A DNA stretch of 57,568 nucleotides from JBAYJY01 sp041664945. Its GTDB lineage: Bacteria; UBP15; UBA6099. The notes beneath the pieces are model-generated. The model saw only the letters and a program-made list of their open reading frames with translations. It did no database searches and had not been told where the DNA came from. Made by a program: the position numbers and the translations under genes. Of the stretch, positions 9,101 through 17,805 are shown piece by piece; position 1 is the first letter of the stretch; every line of letters starts with the position of its first letter. The stretch covers positions 1 through 57,568 of the forward strand of contig JBAYJY010000008.1 of the NCBI GenBank assembly GCA_041664945.1, in the 5' to 3' direction.

Positions 9101-11243
9101 CCGAACAGACGAGAACCTGAAACTTGCTGAGATGCGAGCCGCCGGAGTCTAAAAAATCCACATTATAAACGCCCGTGTTCAGGCTTCGCCATGTGTCGTC
9201 GCCGCTCTGGTTGTCTATCACCGTTGGAGCCGCCGTATCGGCGGGGCCGCTGTTGGCGATTATCACGCCGTAATCTCCGACCGCGAACGTCGTGCGATAG
9301 TCGCCGTAATCTATAGACCGCAGGTTCGCTGAAGTCCACGAATTTTCTGCCGCCCAAGGAAGTCCGCCGGCGGTTGTCTTGAGAATCGTGCCCGACCCGC
9401 CGACCGCGTAGCCTGTCGTTGAATCGTAAAAATGAATGCTGTAAAGATCGTTCAGAGTCCCGGTTCCCTGCATTTCCCAGGTTGCGCCGCCGTCGACGGT
9501 TCTTACGACCGTTCCCCTGTAGCCGGACGCATAGCCGACTGACTGGTTGGCCATATAAACCGAGTAAAAGCTGTTTGTCGTGTTGGCCGTCTGCGCCAGC
9601 CACACGGCGCCGCCGTTTGTTGTCTTGATAATCTTCCCCAGGGTTCCCACTGCAACGCAGGTTGAGGCATTCACGCAATGAACCGAATAAAGAATATTCG
9701 AGATGCCGGCGCTCTGGGTCGTCCAGCTATCGCCGCCGTTCGCCGTTTTGACAATCGCGCCCTGATATCCCACCGCGTAACCCGTCAGGGCATCCGTAAA
9801 ATAAATGGAGCGAAGATCGTTGGCGTTTCCGGAATCGAGCTGGCTCCAGTTCATGCCGCCGTTCGCGGTCTTGAGAATAACGCCCCCGGCGCCGGCCGCC
9901 CAGCCTGTCAGCGCGTCTATGAAGTAAACCGCGTTGAGGTCATCCGTAACGCCCGATGTCTGCATTTCCCACGATTCGCCGCCCGTCGCCGTCCTCATTA
10001 TCTCTCCATTGGCCCCGACCGCCCAGCCGAGCATCGTATTTAAAAAATATGTCCCATTCAGATATTCATCCGTCGCATATGTTGTCCTTAGCGTCCACGC
10101 TGTGCCGCCGTTCGACGTTTTCAGTATCCGCCCGTTGGACCCGACCGTGAAGCCGGCCGAAACGTTGGTGAATGTAATAAAATTAAGATTATCGGTCGTG
10201 TTGGATGTTTGCGCGTTCCATATATCGCCGCCGGTGGTTGTCCTCAGAATCACGCCGTTAGCTCCGGCCGCGCCGCCTGTTGTTTCGTTCGTGAAAGAAA
10301 TCGAATAAAGATCGCTCGTAACTCCGGAACTCTGCGCGATCCAGCTTTCGCCTCCGTTTATCGTTTTGACTATCTTTCCGCTTGTTCCTGCAGCGTAGCC
10401 TATCAAAGGCGTCTCGAAATGCAAAACTCTCAACGATGCCGTCACCGTCGAATTCTCCGCCGTCCATGCGGTTCCGCCGTTCACGGTTTTGTATATCTTG
10501 CCGCTGTCGCCCGCGATCCAGCCCGTTGTGGAATCAACAAAGTAAACCGCCTTGATATTGACGAGGGTCGGACTGCTCAATCTGCTCCATCCCATGCCTC
10601 CGTCATTTGTTTTCAGAATTATGCCGGTGTCTCCAACCGCATAGCCGTTCAATATGTCCGTGAAATGAACCGAATTCAACGTGTACTGCGTTCCGGAATT
10701 CTTCGCCGTCCATGTCGTCCCGCCGTCGCTGGTTCTGATTATCGTGCCGCCCTCGCCGACCGCGCACCCGTTCGCTCCGTCGGTAAAAAATATCGCGTAC
10801 AGGTTTTTTGACACTCCCGAATTCTCAACCGTCCACGTTGAAAACGCATCTCCTGTTTTGATAATCAGCCCGTTGTTTCCCACAACAAAACCGATGGTGG
10901 AATCGAAAAAATGAGCGCCTCGCAACTCAGTCCCGGCGGGCTTCGGATTCAGCCATTCCCAGCCTCGGCACGGAACCGCAGCGAAAAACAGCGCGATGGC
11001 GAGCGCCGGAAGAAAAATCCGAACGCGCGGAAAATAACTGCGCCATAAGGCACAGCGGGTTTTACTGTTTTTCGTTCGTTCGCGCGTCAAACTGAAAACT
11101 CCACGCCAAAGCGCCGGAATGCCGCTCAAAATTGTTAAAACGGCCTCCGTTGCTTTATGAATACTTATATATATTTTACCATATCTGTTTTGTATTATAC
11201 AACTTTGCCAAAATTTGCCGGCGTTTTCTTCGCGCAGTTTCAC
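6186..11243 (-). CDS. giant secreted YCF48/BNR beta-propeller and FN3-repeat protein
   Basis: Up to 1685 residues. A hydrophobic signal segment (FLPALAIALFFAAVPCRG) lies at about residues 75-93, so the true start may be downstream of the long-frame ATG; no strong start is visible. Next come 14 YCF48-type repeats of ~41 residues (L.SVHF...GYAVG..G.I.KT.NGG..W), a number that fits two seven-bladed propellers. An Ig-like segment follows, then six ~106-residue near-identical FN3-like repeats (VNDG...LSANWS...RYWY.IGT...YYF.VKAENG...SSNGQ), one classic FN3 domain, and a C-terminal module with two GWNL(I/F) repeats. YCF48 propellers are known from photosystem II assembly factors and many bacterial surface proteins. 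A surface or secreted structural/adhesive role is inference. It stands alone as a transcription unit. Confidence 0.88.
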   Translation of the reverse strand: MKLREENAGKFWQSCIIQNRYGKIYISIHKATEAVLTILSGIPALWRGVFSLTRERTKNSKTRCALWRSYFPRVRIFLPALAIALFFAAVPCRGWEWLNPKPAGTELRGAHFFDSTIGFVVGNNGLIIKTGDAFSTWTVENSGVSKNLYAIFFTDGANGCAVGEGGTIIRTSDGGTTWTAKNSGTQYTLNSVHFTDILNGYAVGDTGIILKTNDGGMGWSRLSSPTLVNIKAVYFVDSTTGWIAGDSGKIYKTVNGGTAWTAENSTVTASLRVLHFETPLIGYAAGTSGKIVKTINGGESWIAQSSGVTSDLYSISFTNETTGGAAGANGVILRTTTGGDIWNAQTSNTTDNLNFITFTNVSAGFTVGSNGRILKTSNGGTAWTLRTTYATDEYLNGTYFLNTMLGWAVGANGEIMRTATGGESWEMQTSGVTDDLNAVYFIDALTGWAAGAGGVILKTANGGMNWSQLDSGNANDLRSIYFTDALTGYAVGYQGAIVKTANGGDSWTTQSAGISNILYSVHCVNASTCVAVGTLGKIIKTTNGGAVWLAQTANTTNSFYSVYMANQSVGYASGYRGTVVRTVDGGATWEMQGTGTLNDLYSIHFYDSTTGYAVGGSGTILKTTAGGLPWAAENSWTSANLRSIDYGDYRTTFAVGDYGVIIANSGPADTAAPTVIDNQSGDDTWRSLNTGVYNVDFLDSGGSHLSKFQVLVCSENISCGDIIGWYDIATEIKSDSYTADWALPAAVWDALPGGESYFSVQVTDYAGHTTSAGPLFYVKKDTTAPSAPVTVNDGPGADSAFATEPATLSANWSGASDPDSGIARYWYGIGTSAGATDVVSWTDSGAGESVTRSGLSLADGQAYYFTVKAENGGGFLSGAANSNGQIYDGSPPSSPAPVNDGPGPDIDFSTDTTKLSANWSASADPHTGLSRYWYAAGTSPGASDFIEWTDNGISTTVAKTGLSLIEGQKYYISVMAENGAGGLTAAVSSDGVVADTSAPEAPAAVNDGEAADSEFASSTAWLAANWTPSVDLQSGIGRYWYAIGTAPGAADITPWTDAGAPAGVVKSGLSLTDGQTYYFSVKAENNVGMLSAAANSNGQTIDATPPEPVAEVNDGIGLDVEFSTAAAQLTANWTGSSDPQSGVAGYWYSIGTATGAADIAGWTNNGSGTSVTRSGLSLTNGGRYYFNIKVENGGGGLSAPVSSNGQTVDATPPEAVAAVNDGAGADIAFSTAAAQLSANWAAATDAESDIARYWYAIGTAAGGSDTVSWTDNGLSAAATRAGLELVEGRKYYFSVKAENRAGLVAVAASSNGQTVDTTAPSIVAVLYDGLGSDIEYSASATELSANWSAAGDPQSGIARYWYSIGTATGATNIAEWTQNGANTSITRTGLSLVNGTKYYFNVRAENGAGLLGVVKSSNGVTVDAAPPASVTGMAAISGNQQIALTWTNPTDPDFSGVRLVRKAVGFPADKDDGLIRFEGAGNTFTDSGLENNTTYYYAAFAYDRASLYSAAGEGARVSATPFALAPAAAEGWNLIGVSGLNAEINAMSVFGSHEYEIVGFNGQFNNLTAAGTVALDMAKGYWIYSDFNAGQIQTNASAYSGNEYVATLTAGWNLFSIPFGTPVKWGAPKATLTCGGTAAPLKPVYYYRNGAGYVKIDPDSGASAIPWTGYWINTGTEQCALSLTK

Positions 11244-11335
11244 CGAGTCGAGCTATGTTGCGCTCTGCAACAACCTCGCAAATAAACTTCGTCGTTTTAG
11301 GACTTGTTCCGAAACAAAAAAACGACAAAAACATA

Positions 11336-11365
11336 TTGACGCTTATATCTGCTATAAATTATGAT
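11336..11365 (+). promoter_or_regulatory. sigma70-type promoter for the lipoprotein gene
   Basis: TTGACG (11336-11341) and TATGAT (11360-11365) are spaced 18 nt apart, about 115 nt before the downstream ATG. The gene itself has a strong AAAGGAGG ribosome site. Confidence 0.5.
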
Positions 11366-11481
11366 TTGCGAAAAGGCATAAATAACAAGCTTTCTACAAT
11401 AACAGCGTGGCGCCTTCGAAGCGAATAGCGCTGTTTTAATATAAAACAAAAAAAGATGAGAAGAACACAAAGGAGGCAGGA

Positions 11482-12381
11482 ATGAGAAAAAATGGATTTG
11501 CGTTTTTGTGCTTGTTAATGCTGGCCATGGTTGCGGTAATTGCTCCGGGTTGCGCTGGAAAGAAGAAGGCGGCTGAAAAATTCGAGACTTACACGAGCGC
11601 TGCCGACTTATTCAGCGTCGATGTGCCGGAAGGCTACACAAATTTCGAAACGCAGACTCAGGACCACGACACCCCGAACGGAACGGTCACAACGACTCTT
11701 TATCAATCCGCATCAAACGAGATGATTTTCATGGTTTCAGCGACGCCGATTCAGGCTGACGCGAAGAATGCGCCGGCGGCGCTCGAAAAAGGAAGGGAAG
11801 CGGTAGGCAAACAGGGGACGGTAATAAGCAAGGGCGAAACAAAACTGGATGGTCAGCCCGCGCTGTCTCTGAGATACAAAATGGTTTCGAGCGGAATCGA
11901 CGTGTTTTTCGACGCCGCATTCGCTTATATCGATGGAATACAGTATCAGGTTGTGTTCGGGTCGCCGAAAGAGGACAAACTGTCGGCTCCGGAGGCCAAA
12001 CGCTTCTTCGAATCGTTCAAGCATTTCAAGAAAGGCGAAGCTCCGGCCGGAAGCGCTCCAGCTGCTCCGGCGGAGACAAAATCCTCCGGCAAAACTGCAG
12101 GAGACGGCACGTTCAAAGCCCTTTGCGACAAACTGGTGGCCGAGACCAAGAAAACTGTTGGAGCGGCTTATACCGATCAGATGGGCGAGCAGACTAAGTC
12201 CGGCTGCGCCGCCGCTGAAGAAGCCTACAAGGCGACCCCCAAGGCAAAAGAAGCAATCAACGCGTTCGTGAATCATATAATGACGGCCTGTGCGGGCAAA
12301 AGCGGACAGGAATGGATATCTTGCTACTCCGCACAAGCCCCAGCCGCCGGAAAAGCCGCCTCGGACGCAATGATGAAATAG
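11482..12381 (+). CDS. lipoprotein of unknown function
   Basis: 299 residues starting with a signal peptide and lipobox (VIAPGC, acylated cysteine near residue 24). The central domain (about 40-180) reads like a PsbP/DcrB-type fold: FSVDVPEGY, LDGQPALSLRYKM, QYQVVFGSPKEDKLSAPEAK, RFFESFKHFKK. A low-complexity A/P/S linker leads to a cysteine-containing helical tail (four cysteines, possibly two disulfides). The lipoprotein at 50042 shares the central architecture (VDGNPGFSAR, TPEVKRFIESLKI) and is a likely paralogue. The start is supported by AAAGGAGGCAGGA upstream. It is a single-gene unit with its own promoter and terminator. Confidence 0.75.
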   Translation: MRKNGFAFLCLLMLAMVAVIAPGCAGKKKAAEKFETYTSAADLFSVDVPEGYTNFETQTQDHDTPNGTVTTTLYQSASNEMIFMVSATPIQADAKNAPAALEKGREAVGKQGTVISKGETKLDGQPALSLRYKMVSSGIDVFFDAAFAYIDGIQYQVVFGSPKEDKLSAPEAKRFFESFKHFKKGEAPAGSAPAAPAETKSSGKTAGDGTFKALCDKLVAETKKTVGAAYTDQMGEQTKSGCAAAEEAYKATPKAKEAINAFVNHIMTACAGKSGQEWISCYSAQAPAAGKAASDAMMK

Positions 12382-12438
12382 AAACGCTTACAACCGCGGG
12401 TGGAATCACTAACGCCTGCAGCATACGAATTCATCCCG

Positions 12439-12474
12439 GATTCCGCCATCCATATGGCGGAATCTTTTTATTTT
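12439..12474 (+). terminator. intrinsic terminator after lipoprotein gene
   Basis: A perfect 11-bp stem (12439-12449 with 12454-12464, GATTCCGCCAT/ATGGCGGAATC) with a 4-nt loop is followed by TTTTTATTTT. Confidence 0.9.
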
Positions 12475-12633
12475 ATGAAAACCGGCATCTCCGACAATGA
12501 AGCGTCGAAAAGGATTTTACCGCCAGAACCGTGATTAATAGCCGCTCCAATTGACTTAGCTCCACCGCCAATTTATGCTTAACGTTTATGTGGCTTGACT
12601 TCTTGGAAGCGAAAAAAACATTGCGAGGCTAAG

Positions 12634-14361
12634 ATGGCTGAAGCAGACAAAAAGAAGAAATTTTCAGACACGTTTTCAGCGGCCGGCGGAACGGACGAGG
12701 AAAAGAAAAAACGGTTCGCGGCCGGCGGAATGATAGCCATGGCGGCGTTTATGGCGGGCGGTATCTTTCAGATTCTATGGATGAACACCGTCACAATGAA
12801 ACTCGGCTCGCAGAAGATGGGCATGTTCGGCCCTCTGATGTTCGGTTTCTACTGCGCGGCGACGATACTTGCGATGGGCATCCCGCAGACGATAACGACG
12901 TTCGTTTCGCTTCACTACGAAAAACAAATCGACGAATCAAAGAAATTCATAACGGACGGGATGCGGCTGTTATGGACGACCGCGTTGTGCGTCGTCATAT
13001 TCGGATGCGGCATAGCGGCGCTGCTCGGGGCGACCGGCGTGATAAGCTGGTTCAACGCAGCGCTGATCATCGCCTTCATAACTGCGATTGGCCAGATGGC
13101 GATTTTCTGGGGCCTGAACGGAATACTCAACGGATTTCAGCGGCTGGACCTCGTTTCTGTCGGCAACATGATATTCCCGATAATGCAGTTTGCGGCGTCG
13201 CTGGCGCTGATAATGGTCGCTCAGAAAGCGATGCTGGCTCGGCACATGACCGGCCCGGAAGCGCGCTGGGACGTAATCGGCGCGGTTATCGGACTCGGGC
13301 TCGGACAAGGCGCGGCCGCTATCGGCGCAGCGCTGGTTCTCATAAAACTGAATGCGGTTTCGCTGAAGGATCTGTTCAAACTGCGCTCGGCGCACGGCCT
13401 GTACGGAAAGATAATCAAATTCGGGGGCTTGGCGGCCGCGGCGCTTGTCATCATGACGATCGTTCAAAACCTGCCCGGCATCGTGGTGCGGCTCGTCGGC
13501 ATGAAATGGCTCCTCTTCGGCGCCACCAGCGCGGCCTGCGAATCACAGATCGGACTGTTCAGCACCTCGCTTATCTTCGGCCAGGCCACAATGCTTGTGG
13601 TCGGCATCGCGATGGCGGTCATTCCGGCGATCTCCGAGGCCGAAGGTCAGGGCCGCCACGACATGATGCAACACTACTATAACTCCGCTTTTCAGCAGGC
13701 TTTCGTCATTCTTGTTGCCTTCATCATTGTTTTCGCCGCTGTCATAGGCCCGATTATCGAACTGATGAGCGGCCCGGAATATCCGGCGGCGACCATGAGC
13801 GTTCTCGGAACCCTCGCGGTTATCGGCGGCGCGGGCTGCGGCGCCCTGTACCTCTTAATCAACATTTTCATCGGCCTGAAAAAACCATCCACTCCGGCGA
13901 TCGTTCTGATCCTCGTGGTTGTTTTGCTCTTAATCTCCACGGTCGGCCTGAGTTTTGGATTCAAGAACGTGAGTTGGGCCTCCGCCGGATTCATCATCGC
14001 CACCTGGATCGGCAGCGTTATCCTGTTCATCGCGGCAAAGAACAAATTCAAACTGAAATTCCCCGTCATGGCTCTTCTCGAACCGGTCGCAGCAGGAGCG
14101 ATCCCTCTCGCGATTGTGCTTTTCTTCATGCCGAAAATCAATAATGTCTGGGTACTGGCGGATAAGGCAAAATGCGCGGCCGTAAAATGCAACAGCTTCG
14201 TGGTCGCCGGCGTTCCCGGCTCTTATTACATGAACTCAAAGCAATTCTGGGTCATCGGAGCCGATCTTCTGATTGTGCTCGTTCCGTTCGGCCTGATAAT
14301 GATGCTGCTCGGCAAACGCAGAAAAAAGCTTGAGCCCGCGATTGATGATCTGAAAAAATAG
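12634..14361 (+). CDS. MOP-superfamily flippase-like membrane protein (polysaccharide/lipid export)
   Basis: About 575 residues with 12-14 hydrophobic helices. After a lysine-rich cytoplasmic N-terminus, the pattern AAFMAGGIFQILWMNTVTMK, MGIPQTITTFVSLHY, ATMLVVGIAMAVIPAISEA and SGPEYPAATMSVLGTLA resembles Wzx/MurJ/polysaccharide-biosynthesis transporters of the MOP superfamily, which flip lipid-linked sugars. I chose ATG 12634 over the upstream TTG (12595) because GAGG sits 5 nt before it and the extra 13 residues look non-coding. A short extracytoplasmic loop near the C-terminus contains two cysteines (AKCAAVKCNSF). No glycosyltransferases are adjacent, so the cargo is unknown. Confidence 0.72.
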   Translation: MAEADKKKKFSDTFSAAGGTDEEKKKRFAAGGMIAMAAFMAGGIFQILWMNTVTMKLGSQKMGMFGPLMFGFYCAATILAMGIPQTITTFVSLHYEKQIDESKKFITDGMRLLWTTALCVVIFGCGIAALLGATGVISWFNAALIIAFITAIGQMAIFWGLNGILNGFQRLDLVSVGNMIFPIMQFAASLALIMVAQKAMLARHMTGPEARWDVIGAVIGLGLGQGAAAIGAALVLIKLNAVSLKDLFKLRSAHGLYGKIIKFGGLAAAALVIMTIVQNLPGIVVRLVGMKWLLFGATSAACESQIGLFSTSLIFGQATMLVVGIAMAVIPAISEAEGQGRHDMMQHYYNSAFQQAFVILVAFIIVFAAVIGPIIELMSGPEYPAATMSVLGTLAVIGGAGCGALYLLINIFIGLKKPSTPAIVLILVVVLLLISTVGLSFGFKNVSWASAGFIIATWIGSVILFIAAKNKFKLKFPVMALLEPVAAGAIPLAIVLFFMPKINNVWVLADKAKCAAVKCNSFVVAGVPGSYYMNSKQFWVIGADLLIVLVPFGLIMMLLGKRRKKLEPAIDDLKK

Positions 14362-14400
14362 CTTTATAAAAAGCGTTTATAAAAACAGACACAATAAAAT

Positions 14401-14503
14401 CGTCATTGCGAGAAAGCCGTTTTGTGGCTGCCGAAGCAATCCCGAACTCAATTCCGATCTCCATGTCTCAGATTGCTTCGTCGCTTCGCTTCTCGCAATG
14501 ACG
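14401..14503. repeat. nested inverted repeat of the TCATTGCGAG family
   Basis: Outer 14-bp arms (14401-14414 with 14490-14503, CGTCATTGCGAGAA and its complement) enclose inner 10-bp arms (14432-14441 with 14471-14480, CGAAGCAATC and its complement), all perfect. A partial relative lies at 35688-35760. The rest of the 14362-15127 gap holds a terminator and a possible small RNA; a weak plus-strand ORF (14508-14762) lacks family signals or an RBS and is not called. Confidence 0.8.
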
Positions 14504-14766
14504 AAGTATGCTGTCGGTGATTGTCGTTCCCATCAAATATGAACTCAAGACGCCGTTGCTTTCGCTTTTATTTCCCGTTTTTCGCCCAAATAAATCCAAA
14601 TTCGCCATTAGGATTTGGGCGCAATGGCTCAGAGTGGATGAGATGCGAGGCAGCAGGCGTATTTTTGAAGTGAATAGAACTTGGGTTCATGAACAAAAAA
14701 ATGCGCCGATAACGAAGCAGATCGCCGCTATGAACATTGCCCCGGATTCGGCGTCCTATTGACGAA

Positions 14767-14838
14767 TCCGGATAAAAAACAACCCCCTCTGCCGAGGGGG
14801 TTTTCCAAGGAGGTTATGAAAAGGCCCATTCCTTTTCA
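14767..14838 (-). ncRNA. candidate ~70-nt small RNA with exposed CCUCCUU
   Basis: On the minus strand a perfect TATAAT (14850-14845, only a weak TTGGTT 18 nt upstream) is followed by a short hairpin (AAAAGG...CCTTTT), a single-stranded ATAACCTCCTTGG, and a strong C-rich terminator hairpin ending in TTGTTTTTT. The unpaired CCUCCUU is an anti-Shine-Dalgarno, as used by known regulatory sRNAs. The order promoter, hairpin, seed, terminator is what supports an RNA. The alternative is that the plus strand carries AAGGAGG plus ATG of a 9-codon ORF, but the spacing (2 nt) is poor. Confidence 0.35.
14783..14804. terminator. bidirectional intrinsic terminator
   Basis: A 7-bp C/G stem (CCCCCTC/GAGGGGG, loop TGCC) is followed by TTTT on the plus strand and by TTGTTTTTT on the minus strand. 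It could end the flippase transcript (plus) and the candidate sRNA (minus). Confidence 0.75.
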
Positions 14839-15127
14839 CTTATAATTATACCCACGCCCCCGACGTTCAACCAACATTTCTAAAATTCCGCCGAACCGTT
14901 TTAGCCTTAAAAAACGAGACTCTTGCCTGTTTCCTTTCTCTCAAAAATGGTTTTTCACGCTTCGCCCGTAATTTTTCCTGACAAATGACACTTCAGCCCG
15001 TTTTTCTTGCGGAATTGTCCACTTCCACAACAAATTGAGCTAAACTGGATAGCTGTTGCGCGGTTTTGGTAATTCGGCATGGGCGAATGGCAAATCGCAA
15101 CAGAGAAAACACAGCAAAGGGGATGCC

Positions 15128-16336
15128 ATGACAGCGAGCAAGTATACAGATTACATGTACAACTTTATAAAGAGGGTGGTCGACACCGTCGGCCCGAGGG
15201 AATCAGGCAGTGAAAGCGAGAAGAAATGCGCGCGGCTGCTTGCGGAGGAATGGACGCCGGTCTGCGACCGGATTGACCTCGAACCGCTTACCTGCAGCCC
15301 GACCGCCTACCTCGGTTTTTTTCCGCTGTTAAATCTGCTTTATGTGCTTTCGGCGGCCGCCTACTGGATTTATCCTCCGGTTTCTTTCGCTATCGCGATG
15401 GCCGCCTTCATCATCATGTTCTTGGAGTTTGTGCGCTATAAGGAACTGCTCGACCCGCTTTATCCGAAAAAAGATACTCTCAACGTTGTCGGAACGATAA
15501 AACCGCGCGGCGAAGTTAAACGCAGACTTGTCGTGTCCGGCCATATCGATTCCGCCTACGAGTTCAACCTGTGGCTGTTCCTTAAAAACGGGGCGACCCC
15601 GCTTATGATCGCCGCGATTCTGGCGCTCCTGTTTCTGGTCGGGATCACCTTTGCGAAGACCTTGGCGATGTTCGGCGGCAACGCGGACGCGGGAATTTAC
15701 TTGAAACTCGGGATCGCGATGGTGGCGCTCTACCCGATCATCGCGCCGTTCACGTTCTTTCACACATACACGGCCGTGCCGGGGGCGATGGACGACATGG
15801 CGGGCGTCAGCGTCGCCGCCGGGCTCGGCAAATACCTCGCCGACGCGAAAAAAGACGGCTCGTTCTTTCCCGAAAACACAGAAGTGCTGCTCGTCGGCAT
15901 GGCATGCGAGGAAGCAGGCCTCCGCGGCGCAAAACGCTACGCGGCAAAACATCTCAAAGAGCTCAAGGCCATCCCGACTCAAATTATCAATTTCGACAGC
16001 ATCTACGACCATGACTTCTTCACCGTCATCGGCTTCGAGGTATGCACGACGGCGAAACACAACCCGAAACTTGTGAACAAACTGCTCGAAATCGCAAGAA
16101 GCAACGGCCTGAAAGCGAAAAAGGGAACGATCCCGATCGGCGCGACTGACGCCTCCGCTTTTACGCAGCTCGGCCTTTCTTCGACAACAATACTCTGTCA
16201 GGACAACACGCGCCTTGTGCCGAATTATCACACGCGCCACGACACCATCGAACACATCCGCCCGGAAGCGCTCGAAGTGTGCCTTCAGGTCGCCATCGAC
16301 GCTCTCAAGAAGATAGACGCCGGCGAGTTGGGGTAA
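15128..16336 (+). CDS. membrane-embedded M28-family zinc peptidase
   Basis: 402 residues with this start, chosen because AAAGGGG sits just upstream and the longer frame adds an unconserved tail. The M28 co-catalytic zinc ligands are present: H139-x-D141 (SGHIDSAYE), D222 in PGAMDDMAG, the catalytic/ligand pair E261-E262 (CEEAGLRG), D290 (INFDS) and H368 (YHTRHDT). Two pairs of membrane helices (about 62-102 and 158-212) interrupt the catalytic domain, so the enzyme sits in the membrane. M28 enzymes are mostly aminopeptidases; substrate unknown. Monocistronic. The 16337-16635 gap downstream has nothing I can call. Confidence 0.85.
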   Translation: MTASKYTDYMYNFIKRVVDTVGPRESGSESEKKCARLLAEEWTPVCDRIDLEPLTCSPTAYLGFFPLLNLLYVLSAAAYWIYPPVSFAIAMAAFIIMFLEFVRYKELLDPLYPKKDTLNVVGTIKPRGEVKRRLVVSGHIDSAYEFNLWLFLKNGATPLMIAAILALLFLVGITFAKTLAMFGGNADAGIYLKLGIAMVALYPIIAPFTFFHTYTAVPGAMDDMAGVSVAAGLGKYLADAKKDGSFFPENTEVLLVGMACEEAGLRGAKRYAAKHLKELKAIPTQIINFDSIYDHDFFTVIGFEVCTTAKHNPKLVNKLLEIARSNGLKAKKGTIPIGATDASAFTQLGLSSTTILCQDNTRLVPNYHTRHDTIEHIRPEALEVCLQVAIDALKKIDAGELG

Positions 16337-16635
16337 AGCTCAAAATACTGCCGTGAAGCTTATCAGGGGCCGGCCTTCCTTTTTGCGTATGAAACGGTTT
16401 TGAGCAAACCGGCGCAGGCCTTCTCTTGCATTTTTCGCGTATAATCGCCATAATTTTTTTATCGCGTTATGCCGACACGCGCGCCGGAGACGGCCAATTA
16501 AATTATGATGAATTCGAATTGTATATTAGATATTTCTTTGTTTTGTAATTACAATGGAACAATGCGCAGATTTTCCGGATTGAATGATGAAATCCACGCG
16601 TTTCAATGAAATGGCAAAGCAGCGGCTCTGACTGA

Positions 16636-17805
16636 ATGATGATTAGAAAAACAATTATGCGCGGAGCGCCGGCGGCGCTTTTTCTGGCGGCGTTCGCTGT
16701 GTTTGCGCTATTTCCGTCAGCGCCCGCGCTCGCCGAAGGCTACCACACCGTCGCCGTTATCGACTACCCGTTCCAGCTCCGCGACTCCGATGCCTCTCTT
16801 ACTTTCGCCCTGAACACTTCCATTTCCTACCGCCTCGAAGCGCTTCCGGACACAAGCCTCGTCCCCGAATCCGACCTCGAAATGTACCTTCAGCAATCGG
16901 ATATCGAGGATCTGTGGAGCATGAGCAAGACGGCCGCCAGGAAATTCGCGCGCGCCTCGAACGCCGATCTGATAATCCTGGGCCGCCTCAGCCTGTCCGC
17001 GCCAGGCGCGGTCTCCGCCGAATTCCGCGTCATCTATCTCGCGCTCGACGAAACCGTGCGCACTTCGCGCATCACTTTCAAAATTCCGGCCGGCGACACC
17101 GCCAATCTGCAGAAAAAAGCCTTCGAACGGCTCGCTTCGAAACTGCCTTTTTCCGTTCCGGCGGCTTTCTGGAAAACACAACGGATCACCCGCTCCGCAA
17201 AGGCTTTCGACTGGTTCGGCGAAGGCCTTCGCCACATCGCCGCTCGCCGCGACGAGGCCGGCCTCACCGCCTTTGAAAAAGCCCTCGCCGCCGAGCCCGA
17301 CTCGCGCGACATCCATTTCTACATCGGTCGCTATTACGCAACCCGTCAGTTCAATTACGAACGCGCCCTTTTCCACCTGAACGCGGTCCTGAAAAAAAAT
17401 CCCTCCGAAGCCGCCGCACACTACTGGCTCGGCTTCACTTTCTACCTCAAAGCCGACTACCCTTCGGCTATCAGGGAATTCGAAAAAGCAAAATCCATCG
17501 ACGAACATTCCATGGAAACTCTTCTGCTTCTGGGAACGCTTTACGAAGAGAGCGGCAACTACTCGTCAGCCGCCTCGAACTATCGCGAGGCTCTTAAACT
17601 GGCGCCGCAGCGCGCGGCTGTCTGGTACTCGCTCGCTTCCGCCCTCGCTGTGATGGGGAAACCGGACGAAGCTATCATCGCGCTACAACGCACTCTCGAA
17701 CTGGACCGCAAGAGCTTCTACGACATGGCACGCACCGACGCCGACCTCTCCTCACTGCGCCGCACTCCCGCGTTCAACAAACTGCTGGAGTCGTTCAAAC
17801 CGTGA
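16636..17805 (+). CDS. secreted TPR protein with FlgO/TolB-like N-terminal domain
   Basis: 389 residues with a cleavable signal peptide (cleavage near ALA-EG, residue 33). Residues 36-175 form an alpha/beta domain (HTVAVIDYPFQ..., ADLIILGRLSL, FERLASKLPF) like those that read out small periplasmic proteins (FlgO/CsgG-like). Residues 190-389 hold about four to five TPR units (AGLTAFEKALAAEPDS, ERALFHLNAVLKKNPS, SAIREFEKAKSIDEHS, SAASNYREALKLAPQ, EAIIALQRTLELD), usually protein-interaction scaffolds. It overlaps the next gene by 4 nt and heads the operon with the binding protein, histidine kinase and NtrC-type regulator, so a part in the signal input is plausible. Confidence 0.75.
   Translation: MMIRKTIMRGAPAALFLAAFAVFALFPSAPALAEGYHTVAVIDYPFQLRDSDASLTFALNTSISYRLEALPDTSLVPESDLEMYLQQSDIEDLWSMSKTAARKFARASNADLIILGRLSLSAPGAVSAEFRVIYLALDETVRTSRITFKIPAGDTANLQKKAFERLASKLPFSVPAAFWKTQRITRSAKAFDWFGEGLRHIAARRDEAGLTAFEKALAAEPDSRDIHFYIGRYYATRQFNYERALFHLNAVLKKNPSEAAAHYWLGFTFYLKADYPSAIREFEKAKSIDEHSMETLLLLGTLYEESGNYSSAASNYREALKLAPQRAAVWYSLASALAVMGKPDEAIIALQRTLELDRKSFYDMARTDADLSSLRRTPAFNKLLESFKP

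Noticed and set aside
14508..14762. 84-codon plus-strand ORF
   Set aside because: Starts inside an inverted repeat arm, has no ribosome site and no recognisable family.
15044..15060. Possible sigma54 promoter TGGATAGCTGTTGC before the M28 gene
   Set aside because: The GG-GC spacing is one base short and the -24 element is weak.
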